A stretch of 64,000 nucleotides of DNA from positions 80,194,543 to 80,258,542 of the forward strand of contig OX465281.1 in assembly GCA_949987705.1 (NCBI GenBank), given 5' to 3'. The position numbers and the translations under genes are program-made. Within the stretch, counting starts at the first letter, position 1, and each line of letters starts with the position of its first letter. Shown here piece after piece: positions 42,769-53,927 of the stretch. A model generated the notes under the pieces. It made no database searches, was not told where the DNA came from, and worked only from the letters and a program-made list of their open reading frames with translations. Origin of the DNA: Thereva unica (Eukaryota > Arthropoda > Insecta > Diptera > Therevidae).

Positions 42769-43737
42769 TTACAAATCGAACACCTGTCTGATCGACACCT
42801 CTTCGATTTGGCTGAAACTTTTTATACGAATTCTATATCGAAAAATAAAAGATACGTGTCCGAGGATTTTATTGTTTTCCTCATTGTTTCGATAATATAA
42901 GTGATCGAAAATTTGAGAATGGCGAGATATGAAGCGTTGGTACCAACCGGTCATGCCTAAGAATCTCCTTCTCTGTCGATGTGACTTCGGAGTAGGAAAT
43001 TCGGAAATGGCAGCAACTTTACCGGGGTCGGTTTTCAACGTTCCATTGCCAATCAAGAAACCTAGGTATTTAACCTCTTGCACACAGAATTTGCGTTTCG
43101 ACAAGTTGATGGTGAGCCCAGAACGGCGCAAGAAACCAGCAACTTCCTCTAGAGTTTTGAGGTGAGAGTCAAAGTCAGAAGAAACAATCAATAGATCATC
43201 TAAGTACACGAAAACATGTCCCCGTAAGTCGTGGGACTTAAAATGGGCTTGGAAGTTCCTGTGAAAGTCGGACCACTCGGGATTAGGAAATTCCCGACGA
43301 AATTGGTTCCAATACCAGGTAGCTGCCCTATCCTTAAGTAAGGATGACACGTTGGCACAAAGCTCTTGATCAGATACGGATGCATCTTTAGCCTTGCTTT
43401 CCAGTCTGAACATAAATTGTTCAGCGGTAAGTCCACTAGATTGTCCTGAGAACGTGATGTTCCAAGACAGCACAACAGAAGGGTGGCGTGTAGCCTGCTG
43501 AGACTTAACGGGTCTGGCAATAAATCGTAAATCAGGAGTTTTAATTTGACTGTATAAGGGGTTGGGCTCTACGGATGAGCTGGTTGGGTCTAATTTTATT
43601 GGAACGGGAGCAGGTGCTGCATTAGGACCGGTCGGCATAGCAGCCAGTTGGTCTTTCAGCTTAGCTATCATTAGCTCAATTCGCTGCCGTTCCGTTCCGA
43701 TTTTAATGAATATCGTTTCGGAATAAGAAAATATCAT
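42769..43737 (-). pseudogene. Gypsy element 2: Gag joined to RT by internal deletion
   Basis: The N-terminal two thirds (43737 to about 43230) are Gag, with LSWNITFSGQSSGLTAEQFM and TWYWNQFRREFPNPEW. At about 43225 the frame passes straight into RT at FVYLDDLLIVSSDFDSHL, then FLGMTGWYQRFI near 42935. The nucleocapsid knuckle, protease and RT fingers/palm start are deleted. After about 42900 the frame is not RT. The missing continuation lies at 37700, so Harbinger 2 and other DNA entered here. Gag resembles that at 56518. Confidence 0.83.
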
Positions 43738-44219
43738 ATCATATCTTACCGGAATAAGAAAAAATTCTTGAATAAACTCGGGATGTGAAAAATATTAAAG
43801 ATAATTATAGAAGGGAATTGAATTTTGCCAGTAGACCGACTAGTTTTTTTCTTTTTATTCGTTTTATTTGATACTTGCGCAACGTTTCGACCTCCTCAAG
43901 GTCATCTTCAGGCTAAAAAAATTTTTACAAAATAAAATTGATGAAAACATATTCACTGACTTATTCACTATTGACATAAATTAATAAATTACCTAAAGCT
44001 ATAGATCGTTCAATATAACTCGGATGTTCACACATCTTTGTCAAAATTATAAAAAATCACTATAGAGCTAAACTTAAAACTGACTTAGTCATGGTTTTGC
44101 AATAATAAAAACTTTGGAATAAAAAACAATTTTTGACACTGGTACAAAATTAAAAACAGCTGACCAATTTCTTATCACAGAGATTGCACATGCACTTAAA
44201 GACTAGAGAACCGTTCACA

Positions 44220-46751
44220 CTACACTCCTGGCGCTGTTCCGTGCATAAGTATCGTGTTGTAAACCGTGCTCAATTTTTCAGTGTCAGTTTGCGCGTTGAT
44301 ACACTTTACATTATTTTTTATGTAGCACATTTCAGCTATTTCTCGTTTGTTTTTATGTACTTCTTTATGTAAAATTTTTATTTTTTCCCAATTAAAATCA
44401 TGACCCGTGTCTTTTTTATGTTCAGTGACAACATTATGATATTTAGCGTGTCTGTTTATATTAGCCATATGCTCTTTTATTCTTGTAGACACCTTCCTCT
44501 TAGACTGACCGATGTAAATGTTGTTACAATTATTATCTTTGCATTCTATTTTATAAACAATGTGTGTTTGGTTTTCTTTTTTTGTATGATCTTTTCCTTT
44601 AACTATTATGCCATTAAGTTTGTTATCTACTGAGTTAATAATGTTCAAATTAAATTTCTTGAGTTTTTTACAAATAATATCTGTTGTAGTGTTTATGTGT
44701 GGTATTACAATCCAAGGTCTCTTTTCTTGTTCAACATTTGCGTCTGGTCTATTATTTATGGTATTAATTCTTCGTTTGATATTAGACTGGATAAACTTAA
44801 GTGGGTAACAATTATTGATTAAGATGTTGGTTACTTTTTCTAAATTTGCCCTTTGAAACTCTGGGTCGGAGAGTAGTACAGCTTTATCAACCAAATTAAA
44901 TATCATAGCTCTCTTTTGGTGAATTGGGTGATATGAATTAAAGTGTAAAACCCTGCCCGAAAAAGTTTCTTTTTGGTACCAATTAGTTTTTAATTTGTTA
45001 TCCTGTTTCGTCACTTCAGTATCTAAGAAAGCGAGTTTATTGTCCTTTTCTAATTCGTACGTGAACTTTAAATGTTGGTCTTGATTATTGAAAAGGTTAA
45101 TAATATAGTTAACTTCTGACTTGGGTACAATCATAAAGCTATCGTCGACATATCTAACATACAATGGAATATCAAAACCAACTTTCTCAAAACAATTTAG
45201 TTCTAAATCTTGTACAACAATATCACAGAAGATTGGTGAAGCCGGACTACCCATAGGGGTGCCGAATTTTTGTTTATAAAACTCATTGTCAAAAGTGAAA
45301 AAAGTTGAATTTAAAATTACCTTTACTGCTTTCTCGAACTCCCACCAGGGTAGTTTTGTGTTTTTTGAGATCAAGGACCATCTTTTTTCCAAACTAGTTA
45401 AAATTGCATCTTGAGAAACGTTCGTAAATAACGAGGTGACATCAAGAGATATCATTGTTTGGTCGTCATTCACAACTATATTTTTCAATCTGTCTTTAAA
45501 TTCACGGCTGTTCTTTACATTGAACTTGGATGGTGGTAAACTACTGGTGATCAGCTTTGTTATATATCTAGATAGAGGATGGAGTGGGGAATCTATGTAG
45601 GAAATTATTGGTCTGAAAGGAACATCTTTTTTGTGGATCTTCGGTAACGCGTAGAACTTCGGTAAGTTGCCATCCGTTTCATGGAGATACTCAAATGTAC
45701 TGTAGTTGATGTACTCATTTTTCTTCCAGTCAGAACACAATTTTTGGAGGCACTTAGTGATATCCTTAAGAGGGTTGGCATCCAATTTTTCGTATACATT
45801 AGTATCCGACAGCATAGATTTGACCTTGGTGTTGTAGGTTGTTTTTTCCACTGCTACCGTGACGTTTCCTTTGTCAGCCGAGGTGAACATGATGTCATTT
45901 TGTTTGATAAACTTCTTAGTGTTCTCAAGATGGTTTTGGATGAGCTTTTGTTCTTGAGGGAGATGTTTTTGCTTCCTGTGTTTATCTTTGATGATCTCCT
46001 CGACCACAATGTTACGTATCTCATCCCGTTGAATCAAATCTGGTATGTTGTTGATGCTATTCTCAACATTCTTGATGATCTTAGTTTTGTCATCCAAGTT
46101 TATCTTCTCGGATTCTAAGTTGAATTTTGGGCCCAAGGAAACAATCTTGGCCACATGTGCCGGGATTTCGATACTTGACAGGTTGATCAGCCATTTTCCA
46201 GTGATGTCCTCTGGGTTGTTGGTGGGGGTCAACATTTGATATTCATTGTTGGATTTTTGTTGACGTAGCATATTAAGCTTTTTTTGATGCGTGTTGTAAA
46301 TCTTGTCATTAAGTTGTTTTGTTCGACAATCTTGGTATTGCATCAATCGTTCAAATTCTTCTCTTCGCAAAATGGCACTTATTTTGCACAGTAGATTTTC
46401 CAGTTTCCTTCTCAGGTGTCTAAGGTGGGCGTTGACATCATCAATTTGGAAATTCAGGATCTTCGTTTGAGTGTTTCTGAGCCAAGAATCAAATTTCCTG
46501 TGTGCTCTGCCACTGTCAAACTTCAGCCGAGTAAGGTTTTTCATTAGGTCTTTGATAAAGTCAGGTCTCATGTCTTCAGTCCGGCAGGAAAGAAGGAACG
46601 TTCTTCTCCTCTTGTGTCGAACGATTTTGTTTTTCGTTAGCATGAGCTCTCGAATATTAGTTATAGTGTTTTCATCATAATTCTCCCTCAACCGGTCCAT
46701 CAAGTCGTTGTTATGGTTCCTTGAGGTATCAAGTAACGTAATTTCAGGCAT
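44220..46751 (-). CDS. Penelope-like RT with GIY-YIG endonuclease, intact
   Basis: Uninterrupted 843-codon frame with a clear ATG at 46751. The N-terminal 250 residues are basic and helical. RT motifs: FTSADKGNVTVAVE, KFYALPKIHKKDVPFRPI, MISLDVTSLFTNV, GTPMGSPASPIFCD and the catalytic YVRYVDDSFM near residue 534. A GIY-YIG nuclease closes the protein: HIVYKIECKDNNC...IYIGQSKRKVSTRIKEHM near residue 720-750, preceded by a basic linker. The nuclease nicks the target and the RT, related to telomerase, copies the RNA. The length fits Penelope proteins. The lack of any lesion suggests a copy competent to move. Confidence 0.95.
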   Translation of the reverse strand: MPEITLLDTSRNHNNDLMDRLRENYDENTITNIRELMLTKNKIVRHKRRRTFLLSCRTEDMRPDFIKDLMKNLTRLKFDSGRAHRKFDSWLRNTQTKILNFQIDDVNAHLRHLRRKLENLLCKISAILRREEFERLMQYQDCRTKQLNDKIYNTHQKKLNMLRQQKSNNEYQMLTPTNNPEDITGKWLINLSSIEIPAHVAKIVSLGPKFNLESEKINLDDKTKIIKNVENSINNIPDLIQRDEIRNIVVEEIIKDKHRKQKHLPQEQKLIQNHLENTKKFIKQNDIMFTSADKGNVTVAVEKTTYNTKVKSMLSDTNVYEKLDANPLKDITKCLQKLCSDWKKNEYINYSTFEYLHETDGNLPKFYALPKIHKKDVPFRPIISYIDSPLHPLSRYITKLITSSLPPSKFNVKNSREFKDRLKNIVVNDDQTMISLDVTSLFTNVSQDAILTSLEKRWSLISKNTKLPWWEFEKAVKVILNSTFFTFDNEFYKQKFGTPMGSPASPIFCDIVVQDLELNCFEKVGFDIPLYVRYVDDSFMIVPKSEVNYIINLFNNQDQHLKFTYELEKDNKLAFLDTEVTKQDNKLKTNWYQKETFSGRVLHFNSYHPIHQKRAMIFNLVDKAVLLSDPEFQRANLEKVTNILINNCYPLKFIQSNIKRRINTINNRPDANVEQEKRPWIVIPHINTTTDIICKKLKKFNLNIINSVDNKLNGIIVKGKDHTKKENQTHIVYKIECKDNNCNNIYIGQSKRKVSTRIKEHMANINRHAKYHNVVTEHKKDTGHDFNWEKIKILHKEVHKNKREIAEMCYIKNNVKCINAQTDTEKLSTVYNTILMHGTAPGV

Positions 46752-46802
46752 ATTACGTGTATATTAAAATTTATTAATTGGAATTTAATTTTGTCGGTTT
46801 TT

Positions 46803-47505
46803 TTGAAAGTTATAGAAGGGAATTGAATTTTGCCAGTAGACCGACTAGTTTTTTTCTTTTTATTCGTTTTATTTGATACTTGCGCAACGTTTCGACCTCC
46901 TCAAGGTCATCTTCAGGCTAAAAAAATTTTTACAAAATAAAATTGATGAAAACATATTCACTGACTTATTCACTATTGACATAAATTAATAAATTACCTA
47001 AAGCTATAGATCGTTCAATATAACTCGGATGTTCACACATCTTTGTCAAAATTATAAAAAATCACTATAGAGCTAAACTTAAAACTGACTTAGTCATGGT
47101 TTTGCAATAATAAAAACTTTGGAATAAAAAACAATTTTTGACACTGGTACAAAATTAAAAACAGCTGACCAATTTCTTATCACAGAGATTGCACATGCAC
47201 TTAAAGACTAGAGAACCGTTCACACTACACTCCTGGCGCTGTTCCGTGCATAAGTATCGTGTTGTAAACCGTGCTCAATTTTTCAGTGTCAGTTTGCGCG
47301 TTGATACACTTTACATTATTTTTTATGTAGCACATTTCAGCTATTTCTCGTTTGTTTTTATGTACTTCTTTATGTAAAATTTTTATTTTTTCCCAATTAA
47401 AATCATGACCCGTGTCTTTTTTATGTTCAGTGACAACATTATGATATTTAGCGTGTCTGTTTATATTAGCCATATGCTCTTTTATTCTTGTAGACACCTT
47501 CCTCT
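46803..47505 (-). repeat. Penelope pseudo-LTR (second 3' end copy)
   Basis: Identical by eye to about 43807-44500 over 700 bases: 3' UTR plus the GIY-YIG end (90 codons at 47225-47497). It lies directly upstream of the full copy's start codon, with 50 bases in between (ttattaattggaatttaatt) that also form the far right end of the unit at 49270-49315. It likely supplies the promoter region, as pseudo-LTRs do in Penelope. Confidence 0.9.
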
Positions 47506-48860
47506 ATCTAGATATATAACAAAGCTGATCACCAGTAGTTTACCACCATCCAAGTTCAATGTAAAGAACAGCCGTGAATTTAAAGACAGATTGAAAAATA
47601 TAGTTGTGAATGACGACCAAACAATGATATCTCTTGATGTCACCTCGTTATTTACGAACGTTTCTCAAGATGCAATTTTAACTAGTTTGGAAAAAAGATG
47701 GTCCTTGATCTCAAAAAACACAAAACTACCCTGGTGGGAGTTCGAGAAAGCAGTAAAGGTAATTTTAAATTCAACTTTTTTCACTTTTGACAATGAGTTT
47801 TATAAACAAAAATTCGGCACCCCTATGGGTAGTCCGGCTTCACCAATCTTCTGTGATATTGTTGTACAAGATTTAGAACTAAATTGTTTTGAGAAAGTTG
47901 GTTTTGATATTCCATTGTATGTTAGATATGTCGACGATAGCTTTATGATTGTACCCAAGTCAGAAGTTAACTATATTATTAACCTTTTCAATAATCAAGA
48001 CCAACATTTAAAGTTCACGTACGAATTAGAAAAGGACAATAAACTCGCTTTCTTAGATACTGAAGTGACGAAACAGGATAACAAATTAAAAACTAATTGG
48101 TACCAAAAAGAAACTTTTTCGGGCAGGGTTTTTACACTTTAATTCATATCACCCAATTCACCAAAAGAGAGCTATGATATTTAATTTGGTTGATAAAGCT
48201 GTACTACTCTCCGACCCAGAGTTTCAAAGGGCAAATTTAGAAAAAGTAACCAACATCTTAATCAATAATTGTTACCCACTTAAGTTTATCCAGTCTAATA
48301 TCAAACGAAGAATTAATACCATAAATAATAGACCAGACGCAAATGTTGAACAAGAAAAGAGACCTTGGATTGTAATACCACACATAAACACTACAACAGA
48401 TATTATTTGTAAAAAACTCAAGAAATTTAATTTGAACATTATTAACTCAGTAGATAACAAACTTAATGGCATAATAGTTAAAGGAAAAGATCATACAAAA
48501 AAAGAAAACCAAACACACATTGTTTATAAAATAGAATGCAAAGATAATAATTGTAACAACATTTACATCGGTCAGTCTAAGAGGAAGGTGTCTACAAGAA
48601 TAAAAGAGCATATGGCTAATATAAACAGACACGCTAAATATCATAATGTTGTCACTGAACATAAAAAAGACACGGGTCATGATTTTAATTGGGAAAAAAT
48701 AAAAATTTTACATAAAGAAGTACATAAAAACAAACGAGAAATAGCTGAAATGTGCTACATAAAAAATAATGTAAAGTGTATCAACGCGCAAACTGACACT
48801 GAAAAATTGAGCACGGTTTACAACACGATACTTATGCACGGAACAGCGCCAGGAGTGTAG
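47505..48860 (+). pseudogene. Penelope RT + GIY-YIG, inverted 5'-truncated copy
   Basis: Starts mid-RT at LSRYITKLITSSLPPSKF and carries the catalytic YVDD box and the whole GIY-YIG domain, ending at 48860. One extra T in the run at about 48130 changes the frame (GRVF then TL and stop), and the nuclease part resumes at about 48150. Otherwise it is the same as the intact copy by eye. The extra base may be slippage during reverse transcription. Confidence 0.9.
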
Positions 48861-49329
48861 TGTGAACGGTTCTCTAGTCTTTAAGTGCATGTGCAATCTC
48901 TGTGATAAGAAATTGGTCAGCTGTTTTTAATTTTGTACCAGTGTCAAAAATTGTTTTTTATTCCAAAGTTTTTATTATTGCAAAACCATGACTAAGTCAG
49001 TTTTAAGTTTAGCTCTATAGTGATTTTTTATAATTTTGACAAAGATGTGTGAACATCCGAGTTATATTGAACGATCTATAGCTTTAGGTAATTTATTAAT
49101 TTATGTCAATAGTGAATAAGTCAGTGAATATGTTTTCATCAATTTTATTTTGTAAAAATTTTTTTAGCCTGAAGATGACCTTGAGGAGGTCGAAACGTTG
49201 CGCAAGTATCAAATAAAACGAATAAAAAGAAAAAAACTAGTCGGTCTACTGGCAAAATTCAATTCCCTTCTATAACTTTCAAAAAAACCGACAAAATTAA
49301 ATTCCAATTAATAAATTAAAGATAATTAT

Positions 49330-50345
49330 TTAATTGAATTTAAATAGCAACCGCCTGAAATTACGCGGGACTTGACACTCGTATTCATACAGAAAACGTA
49401 AGATTCTTATTATTAACGCAATAATTTAATTAATTGGATAGGACCTGAGCATGGTTCCCAGAGAAGAGGACGCACACTCAACAACATTTCAGCACTTACC
49501 AATATATGAATTGGCCGAGGATAATGGCAACCCAACTGCCTCGGTCAACTCTACGTATCAGGATTCATCTCCGCCAACAGCAGACCGCACGACTATGACG
49601 ACGGGAGGAAGGTTTGAAGAGAAGAAGAAGAAGCTTCCTTTGGTGAAAATTATCCTTGGTTGTCAGCCACGATGGATCAGTAACGACGACGACACCACTG
49701 AAATTCCGGAAGGCTGATCAATCAAGGGATACATACGGAACAGCATTGAGAGAAAGACAACTGACTTATTGCACTGGCAGGCACTTGCCTGTTACCAAGA
49801 TCATTATAAGACAGTGGTCTATCCACCAACTTGGCCATACTAAGCAGAAAAAAGAAGTTCAGGAAAACATCATTGAGCAGTATTGCTTCAATCATTGAGG
49901 AGTCAACCAGCTGGTGATACCTCCGCGCAAGCCATGTGAACATAAGCCACATGAACCCAGACAAGCAGAAGGCCCCTCACTGACTGACTCACAAGAGTTG
50001 TCGCACTAGCAAGCGAAGCGCTTGGTACTAGGACCAGACAAACTCACATAAAAGAGCAAGGTAGATGAATTGGAAGCTATTGTAGAAAAGAAAAGATTGT
50101 TGAACCATAAACGTTCAATAAAATACAAAAAGGTTAATAGACCGTTAAGGTTAATACAAAAAGACATAAGGCTGTAAGGGACATGATATCACGATGAAGT
50201 CACTTACCTGAGAACAAAATTTACAAAATTTGTAAATCAAGTAGGGGAGGAAAAAAATAAAGGAAAAAGGTGAAAAAAATTGGGAAGTGCCGAGGAGAAT
50301 CTATAGCGAGCGGATAATTCTTTAGAGATTCCATTTTTATTAGTT
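49330..50345. other. No gene recognised; possible gypsy 2 leader side
   Basis: Before the Penelope insertion this joined 43794, upstream of the gypsy 2 Gag, so it could be leader or LTR of that element. The plus-strand frame 49451-49717 (88 codons) is polar with no domain and the frame at 49656-49898 overlaps it; neither is supported as a gene. Confidence 0.35.
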
Positions 50346-50921
50346 GGAATTGAAGAGCGATATTCCAAAACGTACTAAGTCAATTTTTGTTTAATTTTAA
50401 TATTGTACTGCTTTCCAATCTATGACGTAGTAGTTATGCATTCACATAAACATTTATCACAAATCATACTCATTCCGATGTATAATGGGTCATACAAATG
50501 AATTTTCCATCAATTTCAATAGCTAGTATTCATATTGAATTTTTTAATGTTTTTTTTTATATTAAAAATAAAGATTTGAAAAATACTATTCTTTCTTTTG
50601 CTGGGCTGGACTTTCTGAGGACTGAAAACATTTACCATAGTATCATAATTTTACTATGAAATTTTATTTCAAAATGTACTAAGTAATTGACTTAGTACAT
50701 TATGAAAATGTACCACCATAAATAAAACCATTTTTTTCATATAAAATGTAGCAAGTTTATTTATATTTTTATAAATAATAGTTTCTTTTATCGGTTTTTT
50801 GAGAAAGGAAATAATATTACAGCCCTTTAGGCGAGAGTGAAAGTGATATTCAGTTTTTTTTATTTCCCACTAATTACATCATAAGAACTTAGCACGTTTT
50901 GGAATATCGCTCTTCAATTCG
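50346..50921. repeat. MITE with TIR ttgaagagcgatattccaaa
   Basis: The left end gaattgaagagcgatattcc and right end ggaatatcgctcttcaattc are inverted repeats of about 36 bases with few mismatches. The 576-bp interior is AT-rich and non-coding. Confidence 0.82.
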
Positions 50922-51260
50922 TCTTCGTATTTTGATAAAATATTGTGGAATGTTTGTTTCGTGATTGAACTTAATTTATTTTGTCGGGAAGATTAATATT
51001 TCATTTTAATTGGAAAATTAAATAAGTTTTAATAGTAGTTAATGATGTGTGCGTGCGATTGCTTCAATCCTGATCCTCCCATCCGGATTTTGTGCCGTGC
51101 GTCTGTAAAATAATGTTATCTTATGTTCACTTTGATCTGAATAAAAGAGTTGATTTGTTTAGAAAAAATCGGTTAATAAAAAGTAAAGAGGAGAATTTGG
51201 TGTATATGTGTCTATAAATTCTTTAGAAATATCAATTGCTAATATAAGAAGAGTGGAACT

Positions 51261-51400
51261 ATGGCCGAGGCAAGTAATAGCGTCCGGACAAATATGTAAT
51301 CCGAATGCAGAAGTTGTAAATGGTCAGATTTTCGAAGTGGGGCCACGCTACAAAAATTTGGCTTATATTGGAGAAAGGGGCTTACGGCATGGTCGTATCG
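51261..51400 (+). pseudogene. Fragment of rolled (ERK/MAPK) first coding exon
   Basis: Reading the middle frame gives NAEVVNGQIFEVGPRY then LAYIGE, the N-terminal start of the fly ERK kinase domain just before the glycine-rich loop. One extra A in gagaaagggg pushes the loop (GAYGMV in the other frame, from ggggcttacggcatggtc) out of frame. The ATG at 51261 (MAEASNSV) is also in a different frame, so a second shift lies near 51290. No later rolled exon was found in the window. This may be a duplicated exon carried by repeats, or a true exon with sequence errors. Confidence 0.75.
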
Positions 51401-53578
51401 ATCAGGTATATTACACCCAAAATTTTCCTACCCTTTTAGGCAGTTCCGCGTGGAGGAAAACTAGCTGAGGATTCCAGGAGCTGGGCGTATTCTGCCCCCG
51501 AAGCAGTTTGGGTATCAGAGGTCACCAAGATGTCATCTCGTGTTGTTTTTATTTAGTTATCCTTGATTGTTATTAAATATAATATAGATTTCATGTTTTT
51601 TTTGTGGTACAAACATAATTATTTTGATACAGTTATTTATATATTGTCATTTGCTTGAATATACACAGTCTAGTTGCACACATTTTCTATTTGTTCCTGG
51701 TGGGAAGGTATGGTACTCATCGAGGAGTGTTGGATTTTAGTCGGAGTTTTTTCGTAGTATTTGTTTTCATAGTCGTCAGGTTGACGCTGACATTGGTATA
51801 TTTGACACTACGCTTTGGCCAAATCGTCGTTGTCCTCTAGTACGCGTGTATTAAGTTTTCTTATTGTGTGTGCGCAGGCACTTTTCACCCGATTGAGTTA
51901 TGTGGTTCCCCCGTTACACTGGTTGTCATAGTGTTACACCTCCAATATTCATTCTAACACCTTAACTGCCCCGTTGGGAATTCTTTGTAATTTTTTTGTA
52001 AATCAAATACATGAAAATATATTCTTGTTAAGCCTGGAATCTGATATGGAACTAACCGGTCTTTTAATGATATGCTAAGTTGAGATACTACATTTTTTCA
52101 GGATGGTTGAGGAGGGTTTCCTCTCGGTTCTCTCTGCGGTGTTGATTTTTATTTCCTTTCAGATTCTAGAAATTTGGAGGGAACTGAAGCTGTCGCTCGT
52201 GGCGGGGCCACGCTGAGGTAGTCGGACGTGAGGAGAATTTCTCTTCGACGACAAGGTAAGTGGTGAACCAGATGTCGTCGGCCCAGCCACACACCCCACG
52301 ACCCCTTCCGGCGAGGTAGCGTTTACCGTGTGGCCGGCATAACCCCCCTACCAGTTGTTTCGGTAGAGTAGGGAGGGTTTTCAGAATTATTTTTTTATGT
52401 ACAGGCACCATGGCGTAACTCCCGTGGGTCGGTGCATAAAATGGCGCCCAACGCGGCTTTTAAAGCCCGTTAACAGTCCTACACGGACCTTGCAGTTAAA
52501 ATTTCTTCTGGTGTTTAGTACCACTTGTGCCTGCACGGCCAATCGTACAATTTCTTTTCGTTTATGAATGGTTCACCACCAGTACCAAGCGCTCGCTAGG
52601 GCTAAGGTAGTACCGCGAGGCCTTAGTCCTTCTCTGTTTTTTCGAATTTTTTTTCAGCATCCTTGTCCAAATTTTATGTGAATTTTTCTTTATTTTCACC
52701 TTTAGGCCTACCCTTTACCTTCTGCGGTAACTTCTTCTTTTTGGAGTAGCTTCGAACCATGCTGACCTGCCCGGCTTGCTAACAACCGGTGTTCGCTTGG
52801 CCATGCGTGCAGGTGAAGTAGTGGTTCATCCCTGTCCTGTTTCTAGGGTCAGCGACTCTGGTATCAGGCGTGACACCGCCTGCCACTGCGTCGGTCTGGG
52901 AACAGGATCCTCAATTAATTTTTCCTGGTGGACGTTGAAGTTGGTACAAGGGCTTAACCGTCTTTGGTACCAGGTGTGTTACCGCCTGCTACTGCGCCCC
53001 TTGCCCTCCTGATGGTCCATCCAGCTTTTAAAATTCTATTTTTTGTTTATGTCCTGCTTTCATTTTTCTCTGTCTGTTCTTCCTCCTGATTGATTTTCCG
53101 AGAGGTAGCTCAGTTGTGGTTGGACAGCGGAACCAATCCAAATTTTTATTTTTTTGAAGAAGTTTCCCTTTTTACGTGTTGAGAAGTTCTTCGCATGTCT
53201 TTTGATATTGGTGTGGACCTGAGGTGCTTCCGGAGTCTTCGATGACACTTGGTGATGGCTGTGACTTATAGCCACCAGCGATTGACCTCGGGGACATCGG
53301 CAACCAAGGACCCTGGAGAGTGAACATCGTCTTAGCCATCCTGGAAAAATTTGGAAAAAAAACCACCAAACCACAAAACCTCGTTTTGCGCATTAATTTT
53401 TTTCGACTTTTGTGCTTGTAATTGGGTAGAGTACTAATTTTTTTTGAAGCTGCTTTACGAAGTTTTTCCTAAGTTATTTACTCCTGATTTTGTTCTACGG
53501 GTTGACATGGAGTCTGGACTGAGCCTCGGTGAAGTGCGGGTGTGTGTTGTCGCCAGTCCCATTGTAACGCAAAAAACC
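51401..53578. other. Non-coding; possible LINE 5' region and LTR trace
   Basis: No supported gene. At about 52441-52452 tggcgcccaacg resembles the primer site for tRNA-Lys and follows a CA (gtcggtgca), so an LTR edge is possible. Segments near 52850-52890 and 52965-53000 (ggtatcaggcgtgacaccgc; ggtaccaggtgtgttaccgc) are related repeats, as in LINE 5' UTRs. Confidence 0.35.
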
Positions 53579-53579
53579 G

Positions 53580-53743
53580 AAACAATAAATATAACTACAA
53601 AAACAACACAAAAAACAAAAAAAAACTTATAACACATAAAAATATAAAAAAAAACAAATTAATAAACCACCAAATAATAACATAAATCACAAAACAAACA
53701 ATAACATAAAAAAAATAATTATAAAACATAAACAAAAAACCAA
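53580..53743 (+). other. 164-base tract without any G on the plus strand
   Basis: A/C-rich, low-T sequence lacking G entirely, starting after aaccg and ending at accaagc. It lies 185 bases upstream of the LINE endonuclease ATG and would be an unstructured RNA leader. Confidence 0.85.
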
Positions 53744-53927
53744 GCAAAGGCCACCAACAACAACAACAATAACCGAAGGACCGACGGACAACACGTAAGT
53801 TTCTTCCACCCGCTTCCCGCGTTTCCTGCTGGTCGCTCCGGCGCTGCAGCCTTAATCGGTCAGCTGATAGGAGTCGTCTTGTTTTAGCTGGCATAACACT
53901 GCAACAGGGCTACTCCCGTTAGCTCCG

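Larger units (their letters stand above)
43809..49315. mobile_element. Penelope-like element with pseudo-LTR and inverted copy
   Basis: One insertion unit flanked by the 14-bp repeat ttaaagataattat (43795-43808, 49316-49329). Reading on minus: a 3' fragment (47505-46803) forms an upstream pseudo-LTR, then the full ORF (46751-44220) and its 3' UTR to 43809. On the far right an inverted 5'-truncated copy runs plus from 47505 to 49315. Both outer ends are therefore 3' ends and the unit looks like a large terminal inverted repeat. This arrangement is well known for Penelope elements in flies and rotifers. Confidence 0.93.

Noticed and set aside
44184..46680. Plus-strand frames rich in Phe/Leu opposite the Penelope gene, suggesting membrane proteins
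   Set aside because: Antisense shadows of an AT-rich, Lys-rich gene; they recur in the duplicated parts.
49451..49898. Two overlapping small plus-strand frames
   Set aside because: No domain, no splice or start context, and the region was the flank of a gypsy element.
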